A stretch of 44,528 nucleotides of DNA from Methanobacteriota archaeon (GTDB taxonomy: Archaea > Thermoplasmatota > Thermoplasmata > RBG-16-68-12). The notes beneath the pieces are model-generated. The model made no database searches. It was not told where the DNA came from and worked only from the letters and a program-made list of their open reading frames with translations. The translations under genes were made by a program, and so were the position numbers. The stretch covers positions 1 through 44,528 of the forward strand of contig VBMG01000039.1 of assembly GCA_005878485.1 (NCBI GenBank). Direction: 5' to 3'. How positions within the stretch are numbered: the stretch's first letter is position 1; each line of letters begins with the position of its first letter. Below, one piece after another: positions 43,521-44,528 of the stretch.

Positions 43521-43531
43521 ACGTTTATGCG
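43521..43531. promoter_or_regulatory. TATA element between divergent methyltransferase and rpl11 genes
   Basis: ACGTTTATGC on the plus strand, read GCATAAACGT on the minus strand. It could serve rpl11 (ATG 43568) and the methyltransferase (ATG 43470) alike, since both lie at workable distances. Confidence 0.45.
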
Positions 43532-43567
43532 ACTCGGTTCGCTTGGGCGGCGCCACAGCGCATCACG

Positions 43568-44047
43568 ATGGCCGAGAGACTCAACGTCCTGGTAGACGGG
43601 GGTAAAGCGACACCCGGTCCACCGTTGGGCCCGGCCCTCGGCCCCCTTGGGGTGAACATCGTCGAGATCCTCAAGGCGATCAACGAGAAGACGAAATCGT
43701 TCGAAGGGATGAAAGTCCCTGTCACCCTGCTCGTCGACCCGAAGACGAAGGCCTTCACAATTGAAGTCGGGACCCCGCCGACGTCCGCTCTGATTACGAA
43801 GGAGCTCAAGATCGAGAAGGGATCGGGAGACCCGGGCAAGACGCGGGTCGGCAATCTCTCCCTCGTGCAGGCGATCAAGGTCGCGAACATGAAGGCGGAC
43901 GCGATGCAGGGGAAGTCCCTTAAAGCGCGCGTCCTCGAAGTCGTCGGCACGGCGGTCTCGATGGGCGTGACCGTCGAGGGGAAGCCTGCGAAAGAGCTGT
44001 CAAAGGAGATTCAGGCGGGCAAGTTCGACCGGCAACTCGCGGCCTGA
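43568..44047 (+). CDS. rpl11: Ribosomal protein uL11
   Basis: Large-subunit protein of the GTPase-associated centre, binding 23S rRNA with the L10/L12 stalk. The N-terminal domain has the proline-rich signature GKATPGPPLGPALGPLGVN, then TKSFEGMKVPVTLLVDPKTK; the C-terminal rRNA-binding domain has GNLSLVQAIKVANMKADAM and a VVGTAVSMGVTVEGKPAKE loop. It is 159 residues, typical. rpl1 and rpl10 do not follow directly; a minus-strand gene converges 41 bases later. Confidence 0.97.
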   Translation: MAERLNVLVDGGKATPGPPLGPALGPLGVNIVEILKAINEKTKSFEGMKVPVTLLVDPKTKAFTIEVGTPPTSALITKELKIEKGSGDPGKTRVGNLSLVQAIKVANMKADAMQGKSLKARVLEVVGTAVSMGVTVEGKPAKELSKEIQAGKFDRQLAA

Positions 44048-44088
44048 GTCGTGCACAGGCCGACCGAGCACGGGTTTCGGGTAACACG

Positions 44089-44528
44089 TCATTGGGCCTT
44101 CGGCAGGACCTTCCGCTCCGCTCGTGCTGGACGCGCGAGGTCCAAGAGCATCGCCTCGAGCTGGATCCGGACGAAATCCATGTCGCCGACCCAAAGTCCC
44201 TGGAGCTTGTCCGCCGCGAACTCACCGTCTCGATAGAACGAGTTCAAGATGAACACTTCCTGGTCGCTTGGAAAGACATAGGTGTGCGCGAGTCGCGTCG
44301 TCGAGAGAGGCCGCGCCGGGAAATGAAACTGCACCCGCGTGGTCCGGCCTAGGAGGCCGCTCAGCTCCGCCAAGTCCGACCGGTTCGATTCGTTCAGGAC
44401 GACACGAACGAGGCGGCGCGAACGCCCGAGCGCGTCGAACAGGAGGCGCAGGATCTCCGGCGCGACGGGGAACGGACTCACGCAGAGGATCTGGCCGCTG
44501 CTCGAAAGGATCACTTCGCGGAGCTTGC
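44089..44528 (-). CDS. Unrecognised soluble protein, 5' part outside the window
   Basis: The frame runs off the window edge (KLREVILSSSGQILCVS at the edge), so the ORF track's start at 44514 is probably internal. It contains PVAPEILRLLFDALGRSRRLVRVVLN, then VQFHFPARPLSTTRLAHTYVFPSDQEVF and FAADKLQGLWVGDMDFVRIQLEAMLLDL. This alternation of helices and strands recalls the effector half of TrmB-like transcription regulators, but the resemblance is weak. It converges on rpl11 with 41 bases between. Confidence 0.6.
   Translation of the reverse strand, partial: KLREVILSSSGQILCVSPFPVAPEILRLLFDALGRSRRLVRVVLNESNRSDLAELSGLLGRTTRVQFHFPARPLSTTRLAHTYVFPSDQEVFILNSFYRDGEFAADKLQGLWVGDMDFVRIQLEAMLLDLARPARAERKVLPKAQ

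Overview
The window looks like one contiguous piece of a GC-rich archaeal chromosome. The archaeal markers are the exosome subunit Csl4, aIF1A with RIO1 and a Dim2-like KH protein, Spt5, Sss1/SecE, HerA, pantoate kinase, two FtsZ proteins and L11. Most genes also have an archaeal TATA box about 25-30 bases before a start with almost no leader. Bacterial-type gyrA/gyrB, the tandem FtsZ pair and a haem-copper oxidase point to an aerobic member of the Thermoplasmatota; that placement is inference. I see no rRNA, CRISPR array, insertion sequence or prophage.

Layout. 1-1137 (minus): end of a terminal oxidase operon (subunits III and IV), with an in-frame amber codon in subunit III. 1531-6787 (plus): Ras-like GTPase, METTL5-like methyltransferase with no normal start codon, Csl4 with an RG-rich tail, a small acidic protein, a ThiF/ThiI-like sulfur-transfer trio and a DUF4382 exported protein. 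6902-14714: UppS, a CDIN1-like TPD nuclease, the aIF1A-RIO1-KH ribosome cluster, pyruvate phosphate dikinase, a PrsW-like protease and an unknown protein. 14711-17735: a possibly frameshifted zinc-ribbon gene, thymidylate kinase, HerA and DUF357. 17736-19797 (minus): CoaBC and pantoate kinase of CoA synthesis. 19940-23591 (plus): small membrane protein, FolC, endonuclease III and an enolase-superfamily enzyme. 23614-29464 (minus): gyrA and gyrB, the latter carrying a 484-residue HNH intein with a long repeat array.

29721-34704 is a cysteine island on the minus strand: tRNA-Cys(GCA), cystathionine beta-synthase, cystathionine gamma-lyase/synthase and cysteinyl-tRNA synthetase. Together they could make cysteine from homocysteine and charge it onto tRNA. 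The tRNA has an unexpected discriminator base and the synthetase lacks one zinc cysteine. A plus-strand membrane protein sits inside the island.

34892-44528: a membrane-anchored PKD plus substrate-binding protein, an HD phosphohydrolase, tandem ftsZ genes, secE, an unusual Spt5 with an N-terminal immunoglobulin-like domain, an antisense methyltransferase, rpl11 and a truncated unknown gene.

The points I would check first are the Ig-like/Spt5 fusion, the GyrB intein with about ten tandem helical repeats, the cysteine island with its odd tRNA and synthetase, and three single-base anomalies (amber codon in COX3, ACG start in the METTL5-like gene, G-run frameshift in the zinc-ribbon gene). These last could be biology or assembly error.
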